NCBI GenBank assembly: GCA_024362935.1
Contig: JANCRA010000028.1
Span: forward strand, 7,002,476 to 7,066,475
Reading direction: 5' to 3'
From: Setophaga petechia
Lineage: Eukaryota; Chordata; Aves; Passeriformes; Parulidae
Length of the DNA stretch: 64,000 bases
How positions within the stretch are numbered: the stretch's first letter is position 1; each line of letters begins with the position of its first letter. This document shows, in pieces, positions 46,346-58,100 of this stretch. Under the pieces are notes generated by a model. That model ran no database searches. It was not told the DNA's origin and was given only the letters and a program-made list of their open reading frames with translations. The position numbers and the translations under genes were made by a program.

Positions 46346-48455
46346 GAGAATCATAGATTTCATGGTTTTGGCCTCTTTAAGACCTGTGTACACAGAGAGA
46401 AGTGATCTTTATGGCCTTTGATGATCTCTTCTCAGTCCCTTTACTCAGGAGCTCAGAGTGACACGGGTGAGGAATATTTATGCAATGTCTCCCAGGTGTC
46501 TGTGAAAAACCCTGGCACTCCCAGTTGCTCCCTCCCTCCCTCCCTCACACAATGAGGGAGCAGCTTTAGGAAAATTCCTGCCTGAAAATGCTGACCTCCA
46601 GGCACGAGCAAAAGCAATCAAGGGATGGAGTTTATTGTGATGCTGAGTCAACAGGCGAGATTAATGCTCCCATTTCATCTCACGGCCCTTCATCTCTGTG
46701 TTTCACATCAGGCACCGTAAAATTTCGCTCTGAGCACGCTGCCTGTGGAAAAACTGTCAAGGAAAAGAAGCTGTTTGCAAGCAGCAGCCCAGGGAGAGCC
46801 ACTCAGCCCCCTCTGTGCTCTGCAGCTGTCTGGGTGGTCAGGCCAGGCTGGTCTGGAGTTCCAGCCCAGGGCAGGGATGGCCCAGCTGACAGAGATCCAG
46901 CTCTGCTCATCTCCTCCTCTGCTTCCAAGGGGATCCCTTCGCTGCTGGCAAAACTAAAATATGCAATTGGGAAAATCATAATGGAAGGAAGAAGGGATGT
47001 CCTCAAATTTCAACCAAATCAGGCCCTCAGGGGGCAGGAAGGGAGTGGAAACAAAGCTCCTGCTTTCTGTGCAGCTCCTGACTCTGGAAGTTGAGTTCAG
47101 CTGCTCAGAAAAGGGAGGCAGTGGTGACACTCTCCAGAGGGTGTCACAGCCTCAGATGTGGGCTGGGACTCCTTTTCTTCAGCCACTTCAAAGCTTCCAT
47201 CACCCCTTGAGGGCCTGTTACCCATGGAGAGAGAGCTGCTGTTATGTACAACCACTTCCAACCTGTGGATGCTGGAAAACAACATGGTCTGACCCTACAT
47301 ATTTCTGAGACATTGGAACTAGCGAAATACAAAGAGATTAATTGGAGGTTTCTTTAAAAATAAATCCAAGGAAAAGAGAAGGAATATTTATCTAAGATTT
47401 AATGAGGTAGTTATTGTTGAGTAATTGCATCTTAGCAACTTATTTACAGGAGAGGGAGGTTGTGGAAGTTCACTTTACTTGTCTTGGTTAATTAGGTCCT
47501 GTTCCTTGGGATGAATTAATTGGACATTCAGTGAGATAATGAAATAAATGCCATGTCATATAAAGAGTTAATTAAAAATAAAGAAAGGTTCACCCTTCTG
47601 GAGGCCCAGAGCTGGAGTTGATGCAATATTTGGGATGCAGTTCTTTTCTGTGGAGAAACACGGCTTGGCACCAAGTGTGACTTGGCATAAATGTTTGTGG
47701 GAGCACAGCTATTTGGATGGAAATTTTGCCTGGAAGATTTATGAGGTCAGGGAAAGGGAAAGAAGAACGCAAGGCTGTTACCTGGGCTCTTTTCAAACAC
47801 AGCTCTAGGAGATGGCAGCACTCCCACTGTAAATTAAGACCTTGAATAGCAAAAATGTTTTCACCCCAGGAGCTGCTGGTTCCTCTGTCCTTTGCAGCCA
47901 GGAGGGGAGGTGTGATTTAAACATCATTGTTTTGTGTCCAGGAACAGATGGGTTGGCCATGCAAGGTTGCAAGGTCGGCAATATGGTGACTGCTGACTCT
48001 CCTGTTTTGCATTATGAATGCCATGGAAAACCTGCAGGAAGCTGCTCAGCCAGCCTCTGCAGAAGAATGTAATTCTTGGACAAATGAAGTAGGACAAAAA
48101 CTTGTAAATCCACTGAGAAATGAGTGTATGACTTGTGTCTGATTGGAAGAGAGAGAAATTGCTGATGTACAGCGCTCACCATGGGAATTGTAGGAGAGAA
48201 ATTCATCATTGGAATGGGTTTTGTCCTTCTGCTTATTCCTCTTGAGGGCTGAAGGGGCTCTGGGAGGGGCAGCAGCAGCGCTGGAGCTGGGCACTGCTCC
48301 CCTGGGAGACACCCAGTGCTTCTGGTGACAGTGAGGGGCAGGACAGGACTTGCACCTCATCTAGAAGAGGGCAAATCTTGCTGGGCACATCTTCTGGCCA
48401 AGGATTTTCTGAGTGACAACTTCAGCTTCACTGTGGAGATGGAGCTGGGTTGTTC
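46346..48455. other. Unique non-coding sequence with conserved-element candidates
   Basis: 46590-46740 ('gcaatcaagggatggagttt') and 47320-47590 ('gaggtagttattgttgagta', several TTAATT motifs) are AT-rich and non-repetitive. The 168-residue plus frame at 46588-47094 starts within the first of these and has no domain. Confidence 0.45.
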
Positions 48456-49045
48456 TTGCAGCTGGGTCATTGGATCTGGTTCCTGTGGCTGGATCATTCC
48501 TTGGAGCTGGGTCATTGCTTGGGGCTTGGTCCTTCCTTGGAGTTGGGTCCTTCCTTGCAGCTGGGTCATTACTTGAGGCTGGATCATTCCCTGGAGCTGG
48601 GTCATTGGAGCTGGTTCCTGTGGCTGGGTCATTCCCTGTGGCTGGGTCATTTCTTGGAGCTAGGTCATTCTGTGGAGTTGGCTCATTCCTTGGGGCTGGG
48701 TCATTCCTTGAGACTGGGTCCTTCCTTGGAGCTGGGTCATTCCTTGGGGCTGGGTCATTGGAGGTGGTTCCTGTGGCTGGGTCCTTCCTTGCAGCTGGGT
48801 CATTACTTGAGGCTGGATCAATTCCTTGGAGCTGGGTCATTCCCTGGGGCTGTGTCATTGGAGCTGGTTCCTGTGCCTGGGTCATTCCCTTTGACTGGAT
48901 CATTCCTTGGAGCTGGGTCAATTCCTTGGAGCTGGGTCATTCCCTGGGGCTGTGTCATTGGAGCTGGTTCCTGTGTCTGGATCATTCCCTTTGACTGGAT
49001 CATTCCTTGGAGCTGGATCATTCCTTGAGACTGGATCATTCCAAG
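48456..49045 (+). repeat. 18 bp minisatellite with higher-order repeats
   Basis: About 33 units of an 18 bp motif of type 'ggagctgggtcattcctt'. Some are interrupted by a 'ggagctggttcctgtggc' variant. A block containing 'gtccttccttgcagctgggt' occurs at 48547 and 48781, an offset of 234 bp (13 units). A second block with 'tccctggggctgtgtcattg' recurs at 48841 and 48941. The motif has no stop codon in several frames, so 186-193-residue frames appear in three or more phases at once, which is not how a gene behaves. Confidence 0.95.
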
Positions 49046-51051
49046 GCAGTTCTCATGTCCTCAAACCAGGAAGGCCCCAGTTCCCTGCTGGAGCAGGGCT
49101 CTCCTGAAGGTGTTTGTTTCCTGGCACTAAGTCCTCGGCTCTGAAGTTATATTAATGGGCATATTTCTGCATTTCTGGCACCATCTGCTCCTCTCTCTGA
49201 TTATTGATGCAAGGAGGGATTAAGAGAAAGTCTTTTCCCTCCTTCAGCAAGAAGGGAGTTATTAGTGCTTCAAGCACACGCACCAAGTCTGTTCTGTGTG
49301 CCCAGCAGCAGCTGGCATTTCCTCTCTGCCTTTCTCTCTGCAAATTGGAGAGGAAATCTCCCAGTTGGTGAGTGGAGATCCAGGGCTGGGAGCTGTGCTG
49401 GGAGCTGCTGTTTGCTTCTGTTTTCCCAGGAGGATGTTGGGTGTCCCAGACACGAGGCTTTCTGCAGGTTCTGTGGTCAGCAGAGCTGGGCCTGGCTCTG
49501 CAGTCCTTGCTGGGAATGTCCTGAGAGCCACACATGGGTGGATGGAGCAGAGAGGGGAGGCAGGGAACTCCCAGGTTCACCCTTTGTGGAAAGCAGCTCC
49601 TGTCCTCTGTGTGATTGTTATTCCATCCCACATGGAGAAGGTCAGGCCCAGCCATGAGAGGGAGGCTGGGACTGAGATCTCAGCCAGGCCAAGGAGTGCC
49701 TGGAATCCCAATGAGTGCCAGCAAGGAGGACATGCCATCAATAAAACATCTCCTGTGTCAAATTCAAGGGACCAACAACAGGCACCACAAAGAGGTCGAA
49801 TGAGGGGACCATCTCCAAAATCTCACTCTCAGCTTTGGTCCTGATTTTTTTTCCCAGCCAACCTGATCACCCAAAGTGTAGAAAGGTGGGAAACAAGACT
49901 GACTAGGGGTTTAAAAAGCTGCATCAAAATTCACTGCCAGCTCTACTCTGAGTGGGTTTGTTTCTTCTGTACATGTCAAGCCATTCTTTGGCCACATTAA
50001 GTCCATATGGATAGAACTCCTGACACTGGAATATAACGTGGAATGGGTATGACATGAGAGGTCTGGGAGAGACCTGCATGTCCTGGGATGGACTGGGACT
50101 CTGCAGTGAGGTACAATGAGTCACATATGGGGGGAATGTCTCCAGCTCTCCAAGTGTTGGGAAAATGTCTCATGGGCACTTCTCCTCTGTGGGATGCTCT
50201 GCATTCCATGTGGGTCCACTTCAACCTAATTCTTTGAGGCAGTGATGGGAAAATCCAAGGAAGATTTTGGGCAAGTTGTCCAGGAAAGAGAGCAGAGTCC
50301 TTGGCTGTAGCAGGTCATGGACAGCTACACTCAGATGTGAGTGACACTGGACAGTGTGGATGGGCTTTCCTGGGGGAAACACCAGATTCTGCTCTTCTGC
50401 CCTGGTCACCCCTGTGGTGGAGCTGGTGGCAGCTGTGACAGCAGTCAGCTCAGAAAGTCACCAGGCCCAGGCTGGACAAGCCCCCAAAGTCCAGCATAGA
50501 GGAGAAGTGCCAGGAATGATTGCAGATGCAGGGCTGGACTCGGGATTCAGTCTGAAGGACTTTGGGGTAATAGGAAATGCAGGGCTGGCTGTGGCTTGTT
50601 TAACATTCGCAGCCTGGCTGGTATTTCCTGGCACACGTGTTTGCTGAAAGGTCAGTACACAATCTCACAGATTCTCCACGCATTTTCCGTGGGCCTGGAG
50701 TGAGCAGTGGTGCTCACTCACCCGTGGCAAGCAGAGAAACCATTAATCAGCAGAAGCAGTTAAAACAAATACTCTGAGCTGCTTGGACTAAACCCAGACA
50801 GCAGAGGTGGGTTCAAAGCTGCTGCTTCTGGTTTGAAGTTGGGTTTTCCTCGAGGGGTCAGCAGGGGATGAAATAAAGATAACAACATCTGAGTGCTGGG
50901 AGTGTGTGTCCAGTGGGGCTCAGTCAGGGAAAAGAAGAGCAAAGAGAGGGAGAGAGGACTGGCAGAGACCTGAGAGAGGGGAGGAGAAAGATCCATCTGC
51001 TTACACTCCCTGGATGCTCTGGAGTGAAAAGTGGGCACTTTGATTCATGTG
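49046..51051. other. Unique non-coding sequence
   Basis: No gene recognised. 167- and 182-residue frames at 49152-49844 overlap on opposite strands and have no domain. Confidence 0.5.
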
Positions 51052-51123
51052 GGTGCCCACTTTAGAGGAGAAACATCACTCTCCTGCTGGTGCCCACTTT
51101 AGAGGAGAAACATCACTCTCCTG
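51052..51123 (+). repeat. 37 bp tandem duplication
   Basis: Two near-identical units (51052 and 51089) share 'ggtgcccactttagaggaga'. The first 'gtgcccacttt' also forms an inverted repeat with 'aaagtgggcac' at about 51028-51038. Confidence 0.9.
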
Positions 51124-51863
51124 TCTCTGCTAGCAGGGCCAGCAGTGTTTTTGAGACTCCCAAGGTGACTTGAGCAGGGTAAACATGAAATCTGTGTTTA
51201 GCCTGATAACTCCCATCCACCTGGGAGGAGAGATGGATTGGAGCAAAAGGACAAGATGTCACAGATGGAAATTCCTTCCATTTCTTTATTAACTGGGTCC
51301 TGCAGCAGTGTGACAGAGCACTGTGAGACAAAAAGGAAGAGAGCTGGACAGCACTCAGCCAGTGGTGACCAGTGGGAGGGCAGCTGGACACCGTGTCCCT
51401 GTGCTGGATGGCTTGTCCCTGGCAGATCCAGCTCTGTGTGTGGTGCACATCCAGCCCAACAGCCCAGCCTGGCTGCTGACCACTCTCCCTGGCCGTGCTG
51501 CTGGCCTTCCCAATGCCCCTGTGAGGCCAGACTTCCTTGTTCTGTGGGGTTTTTGGCAGGTAGGAGGAAGATGGGTCAGTCTGGTTTGAGCTCCTGTCAG
51601 TGAGGTGAGGAACAGGCTCAGCCTGAGCCAGAGATCAGCAGAAATCTCAGAGCTGGGTAAATCAGCTGCCTCATGGAAAGATGAGCTAAACTCCAGCACC
51701 TGCCATGTTCTGTACAGCTATGGGGTGTCTGGAGCTCAGTTTTAACCTTTCAAGTCCCATTAAAATTCAACTGGAGCCTGCTGGAAACATCATCCCAACA
51801 GCTCTCTCTGAGCCCCCAACAGCAAGGTCATCCATGAGCTCCCCAGCAGGGACCTGAGAGTCC
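51124..51863. other. Unique non-coding sequence
   Basis: Nothing recognised. Opposing frames at 51113-51699 only. Confidence 0.5.
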
Positions 51864-52502
51864 ATCCTCACCAGTGTGACCAGTGTGACCAGTGTGACCA
51901 GTGTGATCTGGGCTGGCATCTGCAGCACCCTCAGCCCATCCTCACCACTGTGGCCAGTGTGACCAGTGTGACCAGTATAACCCAGACTGGCATCTGCAGC
52001 ATCCTCAGGCCATCTTCACCAGTGTGACCACTGTGACCACTGTGACCAGTATAACCCGGGCTGGCATCTGCAGCATCCTCAGGCCATCTTCACCAGTGTG
52101 ATCAGTGTGACCACTGTGACCAGTGCTAACTGGGCTAGTGTCTGCAGCATCCCCAGGCCATCTTCACCAGTGTGACCAGAGTGACCAGTGCTACCCAGGC
52201 TGATGGCTGTAACACCCTCAGCCCATCCTCACCAGGGTCACCAGTGTGACCTGGGCTGGCATCTGCAGCACCCTCAGCCCATCCTCACCAGTGTCACCAG
52301 CATGACCAGTGCTACCCAGACTGATGGTTGTAGCACCCTTAGCCCATCCTCACCAGAGTGACCAGTGTGACCAGTGCTACCCAGGCTGGCATCTGCAGCA
52401 CCCTCAGCCCATCCTCACCAATGTGACCAGTGTGACCAGTGGGACCAGTGGGACCAGTGGGACCAGTGCTACCCAGGCTGGTGTCTGCAGCACCCTCAGC
52501 CC
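51864..52502 (+). repeat. Nested minisatellite, nine units of 56+9k bp
   Basis: Unit starts: 51864, 51938, 52012, 52086, 52160, 52225, 52281, 52346 and 52411. Unit lengths: 74, 74, 74, 74, 65, 56, 65, 65 and 92 bp. Each runs from 'atc(c/t)tcacc' through a variable number of 9 bp 'agtgtgacc' subunits to a constant tail of the type 'tgggctggcatctgcagc' + 'accctcagccc'. The lengths sum exactly to the array. The 111-residue frame over 52309-52644 is repeat translation. Confidence 0.95.
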
Positions 52503-54427
52503 ACCCTGTCACCCCCTGGCACGGGGACCCTGCTGTGGCACTGAGCTGTGGCTCAGCCCAAGCCAGCTGTGCTCATTAGAGCATCTGCAAGGCAGCAGGG
52601 ACAAGCTCAGGACAGGATTCTTTAGGAGCAGCAGAGCTCTGTAACCTCTGGGTGTCTGATGTGAGCGGGGCAGAGCTGAGCTGTGCTGGGAGCGACAGAG
52701 CCACAGCAGGACCCAAGTGTGAGAGTTATTCCTCCCCAATAATCATCAGTGTGATTTCCTCTGCCTGACAAGGTGCTCGGGAGCTCTGGGGAAGGCTGTT
52801 CCCGAGATGCCTCCCTGGTTCCTACTGCTGCAGACAGCACAGATCTGCCAAAATCGGTGTCAGAAACTGCTCAGCTCCGTGCTGCCCATGGGGCTGGGCA
52901 CTGCTCCAAGGAGCTGAGCCATCCCTAATTCCTCTCTGTCTAAAAGGGGCATCACTGCTCGCTCGTCTCAGGCAGCTCAGAGTGAGGTTTTCATTTAAAA
53001 CTTCCCTCAAGTGAAGATTACAAACAGCCACATAATGAAGAACACGAGGGAAAAAAGCACCACAGAGATTTTTCCCCTTGATTTTGACCTAGCAGACTCC
53101 CAGTTTTGTAATGTTATCAAAACACTGAAATTTGAGAAAAATTACATCAGATGAAGACTTTTTGAATCCACACTGATTTCCCCAAATTATTCTTTTCAAA
53201 GTGGGGTAGAAAAGAAACATCAGGAAAAACACCCCAAAGCCTCTGATATTTGAGAAGTGAAACATTTCCTTTCATCAGTTTGGAACAACTTATTTAAAAG
53301 CCTGCTTGATTCCCATTAAAAAAAAAACACACTCAGATCTTAAAATACACCACTGAAAAATAAGAATTAATTTAATTCTGGGTCAAAGAAATGTCTCAGA
53401 AAACGCAGAGGCAAAGAAGTTTAATTTTATTAGGAGAAAAATCTGAGTCCAGTTCCACAGGTTTGCCTCTGGAATCACCTGCTTTCCTCAGCTTGGAGCA
53501 TCCCTGGCTGGTGCAGTGCCAGTGAGGTGACACAGCCCCGGGTGAGGCTGTCAGGGAGCTGAAATGGGTGGTTTGATTTACAGAAATAGCTTCAAATCAA
53601 TTGTTCTGCTCCTCAGCTAATTCCTGATTGCGGCGTGGCTGGGCTCAGGAATGTGTGATGAATTCCAGTAATCACATTGCAGCTGGCAGCAGCACCCACA
53701 GTGACACTGGACACCAAATAGCAGCTCCCATTTAATGTTTCCAGAGCCTGGAACACTTCCTAGGTGGCCAAAACCACATTTGGTGGCCAAAACCACATCC
53801 CTTGCCCCTGGGCACGCAGAACCGGGTCTGTTTCCGCAGCACTTTGGAAGAAAAGATCAATTTCCAAGGGATGTTGTATCCTGGGAAGCAGCCAAGAGGC
53901 TTCTCCTAACTGTGATTGTGCTTGACATTCATAATGAAACAAAATTCAGATCACTGCAATAAATTTCCAAACTGTGAGTCTTCCAAAATAAAATAAAAAA
54001 AGCGTAGCATTTCCCACACGGCCCTACAATTTCAATCTGCATAAGCTCCAAAATAAGTGTATTTTCTACCTTAAACTAATACTTGGCAGCAACTTCCAAT
54101 TGGCTCATTTAATTAAGTTGGTGTGCAGATCCCATTTTAATGTATTTAGTGCCGCTAAAATGACAGGCATACTGATCAAGGGGATTGTATTTTATTATTT
54201 TTATGTTTTCTTTTTAATTTAGGCTCTGATTCCTTCTCCTCCTCACAGTGTTTGTTCCTCCAAGCGCACATCTTCAGGATGTGACACAGCACAGCACCCA
54301 AAAGCAGCCCTGAGGAGAGAAGGGAGCAGGGCATGAAATGAGGGAGTGAAATTAATGCAAATTAATTAGGGCACAAGGATGTGCTGGATCAAGGAGGAGT
54401 GACATGGGATGACACCTCCTTAATTTC
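52503..54427. other. Unique non-coding sequence
   Basis: 53763-53799 is a 19 bp tandem pair ('ggtggccaaaaccacattt'). 53040-53420 and 54000-54240 are AT-rich and non-repetitive; the latter ('gtgccgctaaaatgacaggc') looks like a conserved-element candidate. No gene. Confidence 0.45.
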
Positions 54428-54526
54428 TGAATCATGGAATCACAGGATGGGCTGGGATGGAAGGGAATTTGAAGCTCACCTCATTCTATCCCTATTCCAT
54501 GGGGGGATACCCTCTCCAGTAGCCTC
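54428..54526 (-). mobile_element. CR1 LINE 3' end, segment 1
   Basis: 'aatcatggaatcacaggatg' then 'gggatggaagggaatttgaa' then 'ccatggggggata' matches the reverse complement of the CR1 3' end from the terminal repeats through the 'ctgccatgggcagggacacc' block. It stops at about 54526, where an LTR-like element begins. Confidence 0.8.
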
Positions 54527-54527
54527 T

Positions 54528-54974
54528 TGTCCCTTAGTGGTCACCAGAAACAGATGCCTTGGAATGGCTGAAACAGAGGCTGGACAAGATTAAGAAAATA
54601 AAAGTAGGTATTTATTAAAGACCTTCAATAGATGCACCTTGGGTAGTCAAAAGTCTCTGAGAGGGGCTACACTCAAGACAAGTTTTTCACATAATTATAA
54701 ATTTGGTCCATTTACATATCAGGGGTTAATCCTCCCATTACAGCTTCAGGTAATTAAGTAATTTACTCCAAGTTTGCTCCCCTCAATTCACTGTTATTTC
54801 TGTTTTTTGGAGTCTGAGACAGAAATGTGTCCTTGAGTTTCAGGCCCAGAGAGGAATTGTTGTGTCTGAATAAAATGGGAGAACAGCAGCTGACAGGTTA
54901 TGGAGTTTTAGAGTTATACACTAAAGCAGGACAGGATCTGAAAAATATAAATGCTAAATCCTAGAGGCATAACA
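54528..54974 (-). mobile_element. LTR-like element between two CR1 segments (family H)
   Basis: 447 bp, TGTCCCTTAG to GCATAACA on the plus strand. On the minus strand it has AATAAA (complement of 54611-54616) about 85 bp before its 3' end and an AT-rich U3. It sits between CR1 pieces of the same orientation, so it probably inserted into a CR1 copy. The expected 4-6 bp duplication is not seen; instead the flanking CR1 pieces overlap by about 20 bp. Confidence 0.6.
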
Positions 54975-55110
54975 GGGACACTTTCCACTACCCCAGGTTG
55001 TTCCAAACCCCTTCCAACCTGGTCTTGGACACTCCCAGGGATGGGGCAGCCACAGCTTCTCTGGGCACCCTGTGCCAGGGCCTCCCCATGAACCTCCTCT
55101 TGTGCCCAGC
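54975..55110 (-). mobile_element. CR1 LINE 3' end, segment 2
   Basis: 'gggacactttccactacccc' through 'aggttgttccaaacccc', 'gacactcccagggatggggc' and 'ctgggcaccctgtgccaggg' is a good match to the reverse complement of the CR1 3' region just inward of segment 1. Together the two segments read as one 5'-truncated CR1 interrupted by the LTR. Confidence 0.85.
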
Positions 55111-58100
55111 AAGAAATACGAGGATTTGGTGGCTTCTTGCACAGTTTTGAGAGTATTGGTGAAAAGTGAGACAGTTCCCCAAGGCTGGGGACAGGCAGGA
55201 GGCTTTTCCCAAAGGAAAGAAGGAATTTCAATCCATTTTGTGTGCACATGGGTCTGCCTGGTACACCCCATGTGCACAAATTTTTAGACCCTAGTTGTTT
55301 TCAAGCAAATTTGAAAAAGAGCTGAAGACCTCAGAGATGTGAAATTCCCACGGGTTTGGTGAAAATGGGCAGCAGAGAAAGGAAAAGGTTGAGGAAAAGG
55401 AGTGTTTGGAGTGAAGCCCCTTTGTTAGACCCTGGGAAATCTGCACAGGGGAGCCACATGAACCCAGGGTCACTGCTTGTCCTGCTCCTCAAGTGATTTT
55501 TCTGTGTCCCTGTCTTTCCTGAGGCTCCTCCACCCTTCCCATTTGCCTTGGAGGGCTGGCACTGCTGGGTGCTGACAGAACAAGGAATAGCCAGAAGGCA
55601 AAGCTGGGTCTGGGCAGACAGGGAAGGGCTGGGCTGGGCAGATTTACAGCTCAGGCACTGCTTAAATCCTCAGCACTGGGCTGTTGGGAGAAATCACCTG
55701 ATTGACCTTGCAGCCACTGTGTGCTCCGAGGGCATGGAATGGGAGAGGGATTGCACAGAGTGGTCCTGAGTGCCTGAGATGGTTGTGATGATCCTGCTGA
55801 AGCTGATCCTGAAGAGCTTCTCCCTGGAAGTGGTTAAAAGGGGTTGTTGTGAGTAATTGCAGTTGTCAGGAAGTGGGGAGAGAATTCTGTGGCAGCCTCT
55901 GGGATCTGCTGATGGAGCTTCTCCTGGCTCCAGCAACCCTGGTCTGATCTCACAAATACAGAGATATTTTTATAAAAATGGGTCCTATCTGAGAGGAGGA
56001 ATAGATGTGTTGTGTTACCAGTTCTTTTTCTCATACTTTGTGTTGGAGCATCTTTCGATTTTCCTGTGATTACCCGAACCAATTTTCAGTTATTTTCCCC
56101 TACCTGTGGTCCATTTGCTTCAATCCCCTGTCCTTACACAGAGGAGATTTTTTCCCTTTCTTTGCTTTAAGCCTTGAAGTTAATTCCTCCCTCTCTCTCC
56201 CTGTGAGGATTTTCTCCATGAAGCTTTTGTGGACGTGACAATTTCATCTTTTCCGAGCACCACTTTGACATCACCTGAACCACAAAACTCTCAGCTGCCC
56301 TTGCCAGTCCTGCTCTCCCTCAAATCCTGCCCAAGGTAGGGAATTACCCATGGCCCAGAAAGCCACAAAGACTTAAGATTGGGTTCAAATCATGTCTCTG
56401 CTTGATGGATCCTTCCCTAAACCCCCCAAAACTCACGGTGCTCACAGAAGGCATCTCACAGTTTATATTCTGCTTTCATTTGCAAGTGGCTTATAAAAGA
56501 TTAATAAATGATTAATAGGCATTAAAGACACGAGGAGCATAATTTAGCAGGTGATTATAAGCATGTCAGGAGAAGGTATTACAGAATATTATGAGCAACC
56601 TATTGACTGTTTGGGCTTTCCAGTAATCTGTAAGCATTGATTAGTCATTCATTAAAACACCAATTAATAATTTCTAAACATTCTATCGCCTATTTTTGTG
56701 AACACTTGACAGGAAATGCAACCAGAAATGGTAGGTGTGAAAAGAGTGCTTTTTTCCACAGCCAGCCCTAGGAGATTTTAGAGCCAGAGGTGCCAAAATT
56801 CAGCCCTGATCCTTCCAGGAGAGCAGGAAGTTACACCAGGGCAGAATCAGGATCCCATGGAGCTGCTGCTGGTTCCACAGCAGGAGGTGACTCCCAGTCT
56901 GGTTTGCACTTTCCAGAGCATTTTTATATTGAGAATAAACAAGTGAGAAAGTAGAAAAATCATTTTTCCCTTATGATTCTAATCTTGTCCAGCTCTTGAG
57001 CTGTGAGCTCAATCTCAGTGTTACCTGTGAACCCTCAGAGACAGAGGAAACATTTTCCAGGAGCAGCTTCCTCATCCCTGTCCCATCTTAGTGTCAAGTT
57101 TGTCCATTGGGGTTATCTGACAGCAGTTAGGAGCTGCTTTTAATGAATCCCCCCAACCCACATGTTTCTTTATTTTAAAACAGTGCATTTTTAAAACTGG
57201 ATTTGGTCATTTGAGATGCTTTTTTTTTTTTTTTTCATCTCTTGGTCTGAGTTTGCATTTCTTTCCTAAAAAGAGGAAAACACAAACCCAGAAATGAGTG
57301 GTTTCTTTGCTGTCCCTGAGAGACATCAGAAACAAGCAGGATTTGAGTGACAATCTCTCTCTGATGCTGTCACAGCCCTCGTGTGGGGTCTGTTCCCCCT
57401 GGACCTGCTCTCACCCCAATCCCTGTTTTTCATTCTGCATCCTGGTTGAGGCAGTGCCCCTCTCAGATTGCTGAGACCTCGTGTGCTGCCTTCCCTCTCC
57501 TCCCTCGGGGTCTGGAGCACATTTGAAACACAAAGACTGTTCCCATCCCTCTGGGCTGACAGGCAAGGGGACACAAGGGACACAGGGCTCTGCATGGGAC
57601 ACAGCCACCCCAGGATCTCCTTCCTGGGATAAGCCTGCTCCTGCTTTGGCACTGGCAGTGTTTTCCAGGTGCTGTAGCCACAGGGATTTTTAAGGAGGGA
57701 TGTGGAGGGGCTTCACAGATCTGTGCACAGGATTAGCACAGGAGAAACTTTTCTCCCCATGGTCTCTCCTGGCCCCAGCCTGAAGGGAACCTGGCAGCCA
57801 CGTGCTCCCCTTCCAGCCCGCATTTTGAGTGCTTTTCTCTGTTTGGGCTTGCGTGGGCCAATTACCAGCTCCATCCCCATGGAATGCTGCCCCTTTACAG
57901 TTCTCACTTCATCGATTTGGATGAAATCTCCCTGAAAATCCTGTCTCTTTCCTTGCTCTTTTTTCTCCCCCCCTAATGCAGCCTGCTCTAATACCACACC
58001 AATCCTCCTTCAGATCCCTGCGTAGCCCATTAGTGTGTTTGTACTGTAAGATTTCCTTCCCTTCCCAGAATGCAGGAGAAATAATTTCACGGTGTTTTTC

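Noticed and set aside
46588..47094. 168-residue plus frame
   Set aside because: Begins in an AT-rich candidate regulatory stretch and overlaps another frame in a different phase; no domain.
48361..49039. Several 186-193-residue frames on both strands, resembling repetitive secreted or structural proteins
   Set aside because: The 18 bp repeat leaves several phases open at once; no start context, signal peptide or splice evidence.
51864..52502. Regular repeats that might suggest a CRISPR array
   Set aside because: The units are contiguous and diverged, without unique spacers, and the DNA is vertebrate-like.
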